A stretch of DNA of 64,000 bases. Source: DASUSH01 sp963785155 (GTDB lineage Bacteria; Actinomycetota; Thermoleophilia; Solirubrobacterales; 70-9). Under the pieces are notes generated by a model. That model was given only the letters and a program-made list of their open reading frames with translations, did not search any database and had not been told where the DNA came from. Of this stretch, positions 18,563-27,122 are shown in pieces (the first letter of the stretch is position 1; each line of letters opens with the position of its first letter). The position numbers were made by a program, and so were the translations under genes. Location of the stretch: positions 372,001 through 436,000 of the forward strand of contig CAWAUB010000007.1 of the NCBI GenBank assembly GCA_963785155.1, written 5' to 3'.

Positions 18563-19525
18563 ATGCGAAAGGCACATTTCGCGATGGTCCTACTTGGGTC
18601 CCTGATCCTCGTTCCCGTCGCCCAAGCTCAGCTGAGCGGCTGGCAGTCCCTGTCGCCCAGCCCGCTCGAGCGCACGGAGGTCGGCGCCGCCCGCGTGGGC
18701 GGGCAGATCTTCGTCGTCGGCGGCTTCGTCCCCGAGGGCGGCAGCACCGGCCGGATGGTCCGCTACGAGATCGCCGACGACGCCTGGCGCGAGGTGAAGT
18801 CGCTGCCGATCGCCGTCAACCATCCCGGCGTGACTTCGCACCACGGCAGCGTCTACGTGCTGGGCGGGTTCCGCGATGACGGCCAGATCTCCAACCGCCT
18901 GTACCGCTACGACCCCGAGCAGGACCGCTGGAAGCGCCTGCCCGATGCCCCGACCGCCCGCGGCGCGCTCGGCCTGGTCGGGATCGGCGGCCGCCTGTAC
19001 GCCGCCGGCGGCACGACGGCGGCGACCGGCGAGTTCCGCGGGCTCGAGATCTACGACATCGACCGCCGCCGCTGGACGGAGGGCCCGCCGATGCCGACCG
19101 GCCGCAACCACGTCGCGGCCGCCGTCTTCAAGGGCGGCATCGTCGTCACCGGCGGCCGCACTGACTCCGGAACGAATCTCGATGTCGTCGAGCGCTACTA
19201 CCGCCGCAACGACGACTGGAACTCGATGCGGCGCCTCACCGTGCCGCGCAGCGGCCACGCCGCCGCGACGCTTCCGACAAGCGTTCTCCCGGGCCGGATC
19301 GTCGTATTCGGCGGCGAGCAGCTCTCGGAGGGGGACTCAACGATCCCGAGCGCCGAGTTCCTCGACATCTCGATCGGCGACTGGGCGCCGCTTCCCGACA
19401 TGCCGACGCCCCGCCACGGCCTCGGCGGCGCGTCCCTGGGTGACACCGTCTACTCGCTCGAGGGCGGGCCACAGCCGGGCCTCGCCTTCTCCAGCGCTCT
19501 CGAGTCGCTACAGATTTCCCGCTGA
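18563..19525 (+). CDS. Secreted Kelch-repeat beta-propeller protein
   Basis: 320 aa. A signal peptide (about residues 1-22, ending VAQAQ) is followed by about five or six Kelch blades. Each shows the hallmark GG pair and spaced Tyr/Trp, for example VYVLGGFRDDG, LYAAGGTTAATG, IVVTGGRTDSG and IVVFGGEQL. Such propellers bind proteins or sugars; no catalytic residues for a galactose oxidase are evident. The internal ATG at 18563 is preferred because it starts the signal peptide and lies 7 nt after AATACT. Its 3' end overlaps the convergent amine oxidase gene by 18 bp. Confidence 0.85.
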   Translation: MRKAHFAMVLLGSLILVPVAQAQLSGWQSLSPSPLERTEVGAARVGGQIFVVGGFVPEGGSTGRMVRYEIADDAWREVKSLPIAVNHPGVTSHHGSVYVLGGFRDDGQISNRLYRYDPEQDRWKRLPDAPTARGALGLVGIGGRLYAAGGTTAATGEFRGLEIYDIDRRRWTEGPPMPTGRNHVAAAVFKGGIVVTGGRTDSGTNLDVVERYYRRNDDWNSMRRLTVPRSGHAAATLPTSVLPGRIVVFGGEQLSEGDSTIPSAEFLDISIGDWAPLPDMPTPRHGLGGASLGDTVYSLEGGPQPGLAFSSALESLQISR

Positions 19526-20926
19526 CTCGATCCTCTGCGCCGCGGCGATCCCGCTGCGCAGAGCGCCCTCCATGTAGCCCGGCATCGTCGACGTGTGCTC
19601 GCCGGCGAGGACGATCCTGCCCACGGGCTCGCGGATCGCCTGCCAGTAGGGAACGATCTGCCCCGGCGCCGCCTGCATCCAGCAGCCGCCCGAATAGGGG
19701 TCTCCCGCCCAGTCGAACGACTCGCCCTCGAGCGCCAGCTCCGCGGAACCCGGATACACGCGATCGAAGCCCCGTGTGACGGCGGCCGGCGCGTCCCCGG
19801 CCGACGACGCGATCAGCCTGTCGTGGACCTTTCCGGCGGCGTAGGAGATCAGCACGCCGCGCCGCCCGCGCTGGCCGTCGGTCGCCTCCCAGGCCGAGCC
19901 CAGCGGCAGGTCGGTGAGCAGCTCGCCGCTCAGGCCCAGCCGCCGCCAGAACCGCGACCGGTACTGAATCAGCGTCTTCGCCACCCGCGCGTACTGCATC
20001 TCGGCGATCGCGCCGGCCAGGGCCTCCGGAAGGGCCGGGACGAACTCGATCCCTCGAAGGGCGGGCAGCGGCGCCGCGAGCACGCACCAGGCACCGTCGA
20101 AGCTCTCATCGCCGGCGGTCACGGTGACCCCGTTCGCCTCCCGCTCGATCGCCGTCACCGGAGTCGAGAGGTGGATCTCGGCTCCCGAGCGCCGCGCCAG
20201 CTCTGCGGCGAGCCCGTCGTTGCCGCCGCGGATCCGGTAGATCTCGATGCCTCCCGGCTGCCCGTAATACGGCAGCTCTCCCAGCGCCATGCCGAGCAAC
20301 GAAAGCTCACTTGCCTCGACCCCGTAGTCGTCGCGGATCCACACCTCGAGCAGCAATCGGGCGTCGCCGCGGACGCCCGCCCGGTCGATCAGATCGGCGG
20401 CGGAGACCTCGTCGAACCTCGCACCGTCCGCGGCCGGGTCGTCGAAGTCGAGCCGGCCCGCCACCTCCTCGAGCCCGTTGTAGAACGGCCTCACCTCCGG
20501 CCAGTCGGTCAGCGCGGCGTAGCGTCGCCGCCGACCGCGCACGTAGGCGAGCGCCCGCCCGCCGGGTCCGTCCCGCGTGTCCTCGAGCCCGATCCCGAGC
20601 TCGCGCGCGTAGCGCTGGATTACGCGGTGGGCGCCATCGACGCCCTCGCCGCCCGCCTCGCCGTGCTGGCCGCCCGCGAAGGGGTCGCGGACTGTGTGCA
20701 CCCGGCCGCTGATCCGGTCCCGAGCCTCGAGCACCACCACCTCGTAGCCCGCCTTGCCAAGCTCGTAGGCCGCGCTGAGCCCGGCGAAACCCGCGCCGAC
20801 GACAACCACCCGCTCGGCTGATCCGCCGCGCCGGCCGAGCGCGAGCCCGCCACCGAACGCCAGGACGGCAGCGCCGCCCGCGGTTCCGGCGACGAAGCGC
20901 CGCCTCGTGAGGCCTCCTTGCGCCAC
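19508..20926 (-). CDS. Tat-exported flavin monoamine oxidase family protein
   Basis: About 472 aa. The N-terminus LTRRRFVAG followed by a hydrophobic Ala/Gly stretch is a twin-arginine signal, so the folded FAD enzyme is probably exported. The dinucleotide loop VVVVGAGFAGLSAAYELGKA, the second FAD segment LEARDRISGRVHT and the C-terminal GRIVLAGEHTSTMPGYMEGA are typical of amine oxidases that oxidise primary amines or amino acids with O2. The GTG at 20926 is chosen because a TACGGT box is 6 nt upstream and it places the Tat motif near the N-terminus. A GTG at 20953 would add nine residues. Confidence 0.87.
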   Translation of the reverse strand: MAQGGLTRRRFVAGTAGGAAVLAFGGGLALGRRGGSAERVVVVGAGFAGLSAAYELGKAGYEVVVLEARDRISGRVHTVRDPFAGGQHGEAGGEGVDGAHRVIQRYARELGIGLEDTRDGPGGRALAYVRGRRRRYAALTDWPEVRPFYNGLEEVAGRLDFDDPAADGARFDEVSAADLIDRAGVRGDARLLLEVWIRDDYGVEASELSLLGMALGELPYYGQPGGIEIYRIRGGNDGLAAELARRSGAEIHLSTPVTAIEREANGVTVTAGDESFDGAWCVLAAPLPALRGIEFVPALPEALAGAIAEMQYARVAKTLIQYRSRFWRRLGLSGELLTDLPLGSAWEATDGQRGRRGVLISYAAGKVHDRLIASSAGDAPAAVTRGFDRVYPGSAELALEGESFDWAGDPYSGGCWMQAAPGQIVPYWQAIREPVGRIVLAGEHTSTMPGYMEGALRSGIAAAQRIESAGNL

Positions 20927-20994
20927 CGCGCAACCGTAGACCGCCAGGATCACGATCAGGTAACGGGAGACATAGGCTCCGGAGAATGACTACG

Positions 20995-21045
20995 CCGAGT
21001 CCTCCGCTTCGCGTCCGGTTCGGCTCAATCTCATCTGCATGAGAT
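20995..21045 (+). promoter_or_regulatory. 51-bp two-hairpin start-codon element, copy 1
   Basis: Fifty of 51 bases match copies 2 and 3. The first stem pairs CCGAGTCC with GGTTCGG. The second is a perfect 7-bp stem, ATCTCAT with ATGAGAT around CTGC. The thioesterase ATG (21039) lies inside the right arm of the second stem, so the start codon would be paired. The single difference from the other copies (A to G at position 5) keeps pairing as G-T. Confidence 0.7.
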
Positions 21046-21473
21046 CCGAAGTGGAGCCGAGCGAGGAGCCGAACAGTCCGCAGGGGATCGACGGGCTCTC
21101 CCGTTTCCTCGGCATGCACTGGGACTCCGCCCAGCAGGTCAGGCTCACCGTCCGCGATGAGTTGATCAACCCCGCCGGCCTGCTGTCCGGGCCCGTCGCC
21201 TACGCGCTGATCGACTACTCGATGGGGTCGGCGCTGTGGGCGGAGAAGAACCCTGGCGAGCGGATCGCGACGATCAACATCTCGATCAATTATCTGCGGA
21301 CGGCACGCGAGGGGGACGTCATCTGCACCAGCCGCGTGGATCGCCGCAACGACCGCGTCGCGGTCCTCTCCAGCGAGGTCCGGGACGCTGAAGATCGCCT
21401 GCTCGCAACCGCGATCGGCAGCTTTTCGATATTCCCCAAGGACCGCTTGCGCGGCCACGAGCACCGCCGATAG
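21039..21473 (+). CDS. Hotdog-fold thioesterase (PaaI/YbgC-like)
   Basis: 144 aa with one hotdog domain. PAGLLSGPVAYALIDYSMGSAL is the central helix with the acidic residue used in PaaI-type acyl-CoA hydrolysis, and TINISINYLRTAREGDVICTSRV is the long strand region. It probably hydrolyses an acyl-CoA or aryl-CoA in the cytoplasm. The start codon lies within a repeated two-hairpin element, so translation may be controlled by RNA structure. Its TAG stop doubles as the start of the TAGGGT box of the antiporter gene downstream. Confidence 0.85.
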   Translation: MRSEVEPSEEPNSPQGIDGLSRFLGMHWDSAQQVRLTVRDELINPAGLLSGPVAYALIDYSMGSALWAEKNPGERIATINISINYLRTAREGDVICTSRVDRRNDRVAVLSSEVRDAEDRLLATAIGSFSIFPKDRLRGHEHRR

Positions 21474-21485
21474 GGTGGGCCTGAG

Positions 21486-24434
21486 ATGAGCGAGTCGGAT
21501 CTGGGTTCAGGGGTCTCGAAGCGCCGGCTGGGGATCTTCTACGTAGTCCTCTTCGCCGCGGGTGCGCTTGTCGCCGCGCTCAGCATCGGCGCGGGGCAGA
21601 AGAAGGAGACCCAGCCCGCGATCGCCGGCTCCTACCTGGCGAGCGGGGAGTCCCCATGCGTGGGCGAAGCCTTCGACCTGAAGCAATCGGGCAAGTACGT
21701 CAGCATCACCAACCCCGATGAGTCGGTCTCCGGCGCCCTCTTCTTTGAGGATCCGTCGCTCACGGGAAGCGTCAAATGCACCGACGGCTCGACGGCGGAG
21801 CTGGACGCCGAGGTCGCCGACGGCGCGATCGCCGGCACGCTGGGCGACACAGACCTGAGCGCCGACTTCGAGGCCGAGCCGCCGTCCGCGGGGACCCAGC
21901 AGCCGCGTCCGCCCGGTTCGATCGCCAGCGAGTACAAGGTCGCGCCCCGGTCCGCCTGCCTTGGCGGGGCGATCGAGATCGAGGAGACGGACGCGGGCAC
22001 GCTCGAGCTCCTGGTCGAGGGTGACCCGCATGGTGAGCTCACCTACTCCGAATCCGACGGGGTGGTCGAGGGCACGGCCGAGTGCTCCGAGGGCGGCGAC
22101 GCGGAGATCACCGGCGAGGCCGCGGACCGCACCTTGACCCTCGACGTCACCACCGAGGAGCTCGAGGAGCGGGTGGTCGCCACCAAGCAGCGCGAATTCG
22201 GCCACACGCTCGCGGCCTTCTTCGTGGCCGTCGTCGTCGTGATGCTCGTCGCCCGCCTCTTCGGCTACCTGGCCGTGTGGATCGCGCAGCCGCGCGTGAT
22301 GGGCGAGGTGATCGCCGGCATCTGTCTGGGCCCGACCGTCCTCGGCGCGATTTCCCCCGAGTTGCAGACGCTGATCTTCCCGAGCGACGTGATCCCACTG
22401 ATCGGGGTGGTCGCGAACCTCGGGCTGATCTTCTACATGTTCCTCGTCGGTCTGGAGCTCGACGCGACCCAGCTCAAGGGACGGGTTTCGCAGGCCTTCG
22501 CGGTCTCGAACATGAGCGTCGTCTTCCCGCTCGCGCTCGGTCTCGCGGCCGCGGTCCCGGTCTACGCGCTCGTCGCTCCCGCCGACACCAAGTTCCTCGC
22601 CTTCGCGCTCTACATCGGCGTCGCGATGTCGATCACCGCGTTCCCCGTTCTCGCCCGGATCCTCGTCGAGCGGCGGATGCTGAAGAAGCCGGTCGGGGCC
22701 CTGACGATGGCCGCCGCCGCCATCGACGACGTCACCGCCTGGTTCCTGATCGCTCTCGCGAGCGCCGTCGCCGTCGCAGGCAGCGGCCTCGAGGTTCTCG
22801 AGACGATCGTCCTGGCACTCGTCTTCTGCGCCGTCATGTTCGGCGTAGTCAGGCCGGTGATCGCGCGCGCTTCGGACGCCTACGACGAGGCCGGCCGGGT
22901 GCCCGTCGGCTGGATCGCGGCGATCTTCGCGGGCGTCCTGATCTCGGCCTACACCACGGAGACGATCGGGATCGCGCTGATCTTCGGCGCCTTCGTGATG
23001 GGGATGGTCATGCCGCGCCACGCGGGTCTGACCGAGGACGTGACCGGCCGGATCGAGGACTTCGTCGTGATCCTGCTGCTGCCGCTCTTCTTCGCCTACA
23101 CCGGCCTGCGGACCAATATCGGCCTGCTCGACCGCCCCGAGCTGTGGCTCCTCACGCTCGCCCTGATCGGGGTCGCGATCGTCGGCAAGCTCGCCGGAGC
23201 GTTCATCGCCGCCCGCGTCGTCGGCATGAGGTCGAAGCCGGCAGGGGTGATCGGGATCCTGATGAACACCCGCGGGCTGACGGAGCTGATCGTCCTCAAC
23301 CTCGCGCTCGAGGCCGGCGTCATCTCCGAGGCCCTGTTTGCCTCCCTCGTCCTGATGGCCCTCGTCACAACGTTCATGGCCGGCCCGCTGCTCCGGCTGG
23401 TCGACCGCGAGAACGAGTACGGGGCGCCGGTCGAGGAGGAGTTCGCGGAGGCGCGCCAGGAGTCGGAAGCGGAGTTCCCCTCCGTCGAGGTCCCGGACCG
23501 GTCGATCCTGCTCGCGCCGCAGCTGGCGGCGGGCATGGCGCAGCTCCTCGCCCTCGCCGAGCCCCTGGCCCGCTCGGAACCGCCGCGCGAGGTGATCCTC
23601 GCCCGCCCGGTCTCCCCTCCGCGGGCCGCCGCTTCGGGAGTCCGCGCCGGCCTGCAGACCGAGAACCGCATGCTCGAGGACGCGACCGCACAGGTCCACG
23701 CCGCACGCGATCGGCTCGTTGCCGAGGGCATCGCAGCGCGTGCCGTCGCCTTCATCAGCCCCGATCCCGCGGCCGACGTGATCCGCGTCGCCGAGCGCGA
23801 AAACGTCGATCTGGTGCTTGTCGACGGCCGCCGCCCGCTGCTCGGCGGCGGCGTCCCACGCGGCGAGGTCGGCGTCGTCCTGCGCGACACGCCCTGCGAC
23901 GTCGCGGTCGTCGTCGCCAAGGAGGACCAGGTGGTGGCGCCCGGTCCCGATTCGTCCGTCCTCGTTCCCTTCGGCGGCGCCGAGCACGACTGGGCGGCGC
24001 TGGAGCTGGGAGCCTGGATCGCCTCCGCGACCGGCGCGCCGCTGCGCCTGCTCGGCGCCGCGGGCGAGACCGAGGAAAGCTCGAAGGTGAGCCGCCTGCT
24101 CGCCGACGCCGGCCTGCTCGTGCAGCAGTACGCCGGGGTGCCGGCCGAGCCCGTGATCGCCGAGCGCGGGGGAGGGGGCGTCGTCGAGGCCGCCGAGAAG
24201 GCCGGCCTGCTGGTCATCGGGCTCTCGCAGCGCTGGCGTCAGGAGGGCCTCGGGCCGACGCGCTCGGAGATCGCCCGCGCTGCGCCGGCGCCGATCGCCT
24301 TCGTTCGCCGCGGCACCCGGCCGGGCGCCCTTGCGCCGAGCGACGAATTCACACGCTTCACCTGGTCATCTCCCGGTATGGTCCCGCCGGGACCGGGCGC
24401 GCCGCTCGGCGGAATCAAACCAGGAGACGAGTAG
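21486..24434 (+). CDS. CPA2 cation/proton antiporter with duplicated extracytoplasmic N-domain and C-terminal UspA pair
   Basis: 982 aa. An N-terminal helix (residues 15-37) is followed by an outer region (40-230) holding two related cysteine-containing beta modules (SYLASGESPCVGEAFDLK and EYKVAPRSACLGGAIEIE). Residues 240-640 are the CPA2 membrane domain of about 12 helices, with GEVIAGICLGPTVLG, ITAFPVLARIL, AAIDDVTAW (ion-binding Asp) and MNTRGLTELIVLN. Residues 665-960 hold two UspA-like domains (IRVAERENVDLVLVDGRR near 780). It exchanges Na+ or K+ for protons. TAGGGT (21471-21476) is 9 nt upstream of the ATG. Confidence 0.92.
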   Translation: MSESDLGSGVSKRRLGIFYVVLFAAGALVAALSIGAGQKKETQPAIAGSYLASGESPCVGEAFDLKQSGKYVSITNPDESVSGALFFEDPSLTGSVKCTDGSTAELDAEVADGAIAGTLGDTDLSADFEAEPPSAGTQQPRPPGSIASEYKVAPRSACLGGAIEIEETDAGTLELLVEGDPHGELTYSESDGVVEGTAECSEGGDAEITGEAADRTLTLDVTTEELEERVVATKQREFGHTLAAFFVAVVVVMLVARLFGYLAVWIAQPRVMGEVIAGICLGPTVLGAISPELQTLIFPSDVIPLIGVVANLGLIFYMFLVGLELDATQLKGRVSQAFAVSNMSVVFPLALGLAAAVPVYALVAPADTKFLAFALYIGVAMSITAFPVLARILVERRMLKKPVGALTMAAAAIDDVTAWFLIALASAVAVAGSGLEVLETIVLALVFCAVMFGVVRPVIARASDAYDEAGRVPVGWIAAIFAGVLISAYTTETIGIALIFGAFVMGMVMPRHAGLTEDVTGRIEDFVVILLLPLFFAYTGLRTNIGLLDRPELWLLTLALIGVAIVGKLAGAFIAARVVGMRSKPAGVIGILMNTRGLTELIVLNLALEAGVISEALFASLVLMALVTTFMAGPLLRLVDRENEYGAPVEEEFAEARQESEAEFPSVEVPDRSILLAPQLAAGMAQLLALAEPLARSEPPREVILARPVSPPRAAASGVRAGLQTENRMLEDATAQVHAARDRLVAEGIAARAVAFISPDPAADVIRVAERENVDLVLVDGRRPLLGGGVPRGEVGVVLRDTPCDVAVVVAKEDQVVAPGPDSSVLVPFGGAEHDWAALELGAWIASATGAPLRLLGAAGETEESSKVSRLLADAGLLVQQYAGVPAEPVIAERGGGGVVEAAEKAGLLVIGLSQRWRQEGLGPTRSEIARAAPAPIAFVRRGTRPGALAPSDEFTRFTWSSPGMVPPGPGAPLGGIKPGDE

Positions 24435-24438
24435 GACC

Positions 24439-25800
24439 TTGGCAAGCGGAAACGGCAGCGGCTCCCACGACGTCACGATCGGCGTCGTGGGCGATGGCTT
24501 CGGCTCGCTGCTCGTCTACACCACGGCCGTGTACCTGGGGTTCAAGCCGGAGCAGATCGGGATCTTCGGCGAGGGCTCGAACCCGGTCGGCACCTATCAG
24601 CAGTTCGCCTGGAACCTCGGCCAGACGGTTCTGCGCTCCGAGTCCGAGTCCCACTTCCTTCCCGCCGACTGGCCGACATTCGCTCAGCTCGACGCCTGGT
24701 CGCGCAAGGACCCCTCGCCGCTCTTCCGCTCGGCCGGCCGCAAGTTCAACCCCGGCGTTCCCGAGATCCTCACCGAGGCGACGCTCGTCACCCGCATGCT
24801 CGGCTACGAGAACCGGATCATCGGCGGCCGCCGCGTGGGCTGGATCGTCCGCGAGCCGGGCCCGCCGCCCTACTTCTCGCTCTACGACGAAGACGCCGAG
24901 CTACTCGGCCGCGTCAAGCACCTGATGGTCGCCGTGGGCCACGGCCCGCTCTCCTTCCCCGGCATCTACGGCGAGGCCCGCGACAACCCCGAGATCGCCG
25001 ACCGGGTCGTCCAGTCATACGAGCCGAAGCAGTACTACCCCGGCGGCCGCTACCTCGTCGTCGGCTCCGGGATCGCGGCGATCAACGAGTGGGCGAACGT
25101 CGTCGACGCCGGCGCATCCTGCATCGCGATCCAGCGCAACGCCGAGCCCGAGGAGCAGGACCTGAACGTGCCGCGCTGCCTCTTCGACGGCAGCGGCATC
25201 GACGCGTTCGCCGGGCTCCCGTTCGAGCAGCGCCTCGATTTCCTGGGGCGCGTCCTGCGCGGCACCTCACCCGAACGGCGCAACTGGGCGGACAAGGTTG
25301 CGACCGCCCAGTCCGAAGGCCGCTTCGAGCAGGTCTTCGGCGAGGTCAACTCGATCACTCCGTCGCCCGGCGGCCTGATCCTGCGGCTCAAGCTCCTGAA
25401 CGGCGAGGATCCCGGCGAGCTCGAGGTCACCGGCGTCACCTGCGCCACCGGGTTCGTCAAGTCGGCGCTCTCGCTGCCGATCCTGCGCCGGCTGGCGCAG
25501 AGCTACGACGTGCCGATCGTCCGCGAGCGGATCCGCCTGAAGACCAACTGCGGCATCCCGCCGCTCGACCGCGAGGACTCGCGGCTGGCGATGATGGGGA
25601 TCAACGCCAACACGGTCGTCCCGAACGGCGACACGATCGCCGGGCTCAAGTACATCGCGCGCCGCTTCGTCGGCGACTGCGTCCGCGCCGAGAAGCTCCG
25701 CCAGCGCTCCTTCCCGAGCCGCTTCCGGATGCAGGTCAAGCTTGCTGGGGCGACCTCGAAGGCGCTCAAGAAGATCCGCAAGACCGAGCAGCTCGCATGA
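24439..25800 (+). CDS. FAD/NAD(P)-binding flavoprotein, function unknown
   Basis: 453 aa. There are two Rossmann loops: IGVVGDGFGSLLV near residue 14 and YLVVGSGIAAINEWANV near 200. The layout resembles flavin-containing N-monooxygenases (SidA/IucD type) and related oxidoreductases, but the first loop is GxGxxS rather than GxGxxG, and no substrate motif was recognised. The TTG start follows an AGGAG at 24422-24426. It lies 4 nt after the antiporter, so it is probably in the same operon, and a membrane protein gene follows 16 nt downstream. Confidence 0.7.
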   Translation: MASGNGSGSHDVTIGVVGDGFGSLLVYTTAVYLGFKPEQIGIFGEGSNPVGTYQQFAWNLGQTVLRSESESHFLPADWPTFAQLDAWSRKDPSPLFRSAGRKFNPGVPEILTEATLVTRMLGYENRIIGGRRVGWIVREPGPPPYFSLYDEDAELLGRVKHLMVAVGHGPLSFPGIYGEARDNPEIADRVVQSYEPKQYYPGGRYLVVGSGIAAINEWANVVDAGASCIAIQRNAEPEEQDLNVPRCLFDGSGIDAFAGLPFEQRLDFLGRVLRGTSPERRNWADKVATAQSEGRFEQVFGEVNSITPSPGGLILRLKLLNGEDPGELEVTGVTCATGFVKSALSLPILRRLAQSYDVPIVRERIRLKTNCGIPPLDREDSRLAMMGINANTVVPNGDTIAGLKYIARRFVGDCVRAEKLRQRSFPSRFRMQVKLAGATSKALKKIRKTEQLA

Positions 25801-25816
25801 GGAGTGATCGCTAGCC

Positions 25817-26392
25817 ATGTGCCCGACGCCGATCGGCCGCATCCACACTCGCGTCGCGACCCTCGTCATCCCGGCGATCATCGGCGCGATCATTTCGCTG
25901 ATCACCGGGGAGGCCGGCTGGGTCGTCCTGATCGGGGTCTACCTGCTGATGGGCGTGGCGCTGGACGCCGCCGTCTACTCGTGGATGATCAGCTACCAGC
26001 CGCCGTGGATGACCGGGGTCCTCGGCCTCGCGGAGCTCGGGTTGCTCTACGTGCTGGCGAACATCCTCGAGCTGGGCCTCTCGCCGGCCGAGGCGATCAT
26101 CTTCTACGTCGTCGTCTGGTGCATCGCGATCGCGACGAAGATCGTCGTCCTGCCGATCCTCTCCCTCACCTATCTCGAATCGTCCTTCGAGTTCCGCACC
26201 ACCGAGTGGTCGATCCCGCCGGCGCAGGCGGCGATCCCGATCCTCGCCGTCGCCGAAGAGGCCGAGGCCGGGCCCGGTCCCGTCCTGCGCAGCGCCTCCG
26301 GTGCCCACGCGATTCCGCTGGAGCCGATCCCGAGCCCCTCGGGCATGCACCGGATCCCGCCGGGACTGCCGAAGATGCCCGATAGTGGCTAA
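25817..26392 (+). CDS. Integral membrane protein, function unknown
   Basis: 191 aa. Four membrane helices are predicted in residues 8-125 (VIPAIIGAIISLI, VVLIGVYLLMGVAL, GLAELGLLYVLANIL, IIFYVVVWCIAIATKIVVLPIL). A soluble Pro-rich tail follows. No family was recognised. It follows the flavoprotein gene and overlaps the greA start by 8 bp, so it is read with both. The ATG at 25817 is used; no clear Shine-Dalgarno is seen beyond a GAGG at 25800-25803. Confidence 0.72.
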   Translation: MCPTPIGRIHTRVATLVIPAIIGAIISLITGEAGWVVLIGVYLLMGVALDAAVYSWMISYQPPWMTGVLGLAELGLLYVLANILELGLSPAEAIIFYVVVWCIAIATKIVVLPILSLTYLESSFEFRTTEWSIPPAQAAIPILAVAEEAEAGPGPVLRSASGAHAIPLEPIPSPSGMHRIPPGLPKMPDSG

Positions 26393-26861
26393 CCCGCCGG
26401 GCGAATCCATCACCGCCGAGGGCTTGGAAGAGCTGCGTGCGGAGATCGAGGAGCTCGAGGGCTCGGCGCGCAGCGCGATGGCGGAGCGGATCAAGGCCGC
26501 CCGTGAGCTCGGCGACCTGAAGGAGAACGCGGACTACCACATCGCCAAAGAGGATCAGGCGCACCTCGAGACGAAGATCAAGCGCCTGCGCCAGCGGCTT
26601 CGCAACGCGGACGTCGTCGAGGTCGACGCCGCAGCCGAGAGCTTCGCGTTTGGCCGCACCGCCGAGGTCCTCGACGAGGGAAGCGGCAATGTCAACACCT
26701 GGACCCTCGTCGGGTCGACCGAGGCCGACCTCGCCGACGGCCGGATCTCCGTCGAGTCGCCCGTCGGCCGGGCCCTCCGCGACACCCCGGTGGGCGCGAC
26801 CGTGAGCTTCGAGACCCCGCGCGGCGAGAAGACCTACAAGGTCGAGAAGCTGGTCGATTGA
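26385..26861 (+). CDS. greA: Transcription elongation factor GreA
   Basis: 158 aa, the usual length. Residues 10-80 are the coiled-coil domain that enters the RNA polymerase secondary channel. The acidic tip is in ARELGDLKENADYHIAKEDQ, and its Asp-Leu-x-Glu-Asn-Ala-(D/E)-Tyr motif is diagnostic. Residues 85-158 are the FKBP-like C-terminal domain (TWTLVGSTEADLADGRISVE, SPVGRALRDTPVGATVSF). It stimulates cleavage of backtracked RNA. The GTG start overlaps the previous gene by 8 bp. A long inverted repeat follows downstream. Confidence 0.95.
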   Translation: MANPPGESITAEGLEELRAEIEELEGSARSAMAERIKAARELGDLKENADYHIAKEDQAHLETKIKRLRQRLRNADVVEVDAAAESFAFGRTAEVLDEGSGNVNTWTLVGSTEADLADGRISVESPVGRALRDTPVGATVSFETPRGEKTYKVEKLVD

Positions 26862-26877
26862 CGGGCCCTGGGACGGG

Positions 26878-27118
26878 TTAGGGACGAAAGCGCTGCCGGC
26901 GCGACGCGAGGCGCCGAGGTCGCGTGCACGTAGGGAGGGTGGGATCGGCCGGGTGGAGGGACGCGAGACGCATTTGTTCATCGACTGAACACTTTTGGGG
27001 GCTATAGCCACCCCAAGCGTTCACTCGGTGAGGAAACCGCCTCGAACCCCTGATTCGCTGCCCTACGTGCCCGCGACCTCGGCGCCTCGCGGCGCGGACG
27101 CAGCGCCTTCGTCCTTAG
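26878..27118. repeat. Long inverted repeat between greA and the SMP-30 gene
   Basis: The left arm (26878-26935) and right arm (27061-27118) are inverted copies of about 58 bp with roughly eight differences, including a perfect core CGCGAGGCGCCGAGGTCGCG (26906-26924 and partner). The 125-bp centre holds a smaller inverted repeat, GTTCA-N5-TGAAC, at about 26976-26990, and a near-palindrome around GGGGCTATAGCC. Together they could fold into a long cruciform, act as a two-way terminator, or be a MITE-like unit. The rest of the 261-bp spacer shows no gene. Confidence 0.75.
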
Positions 27119-27122
27119 CGGG

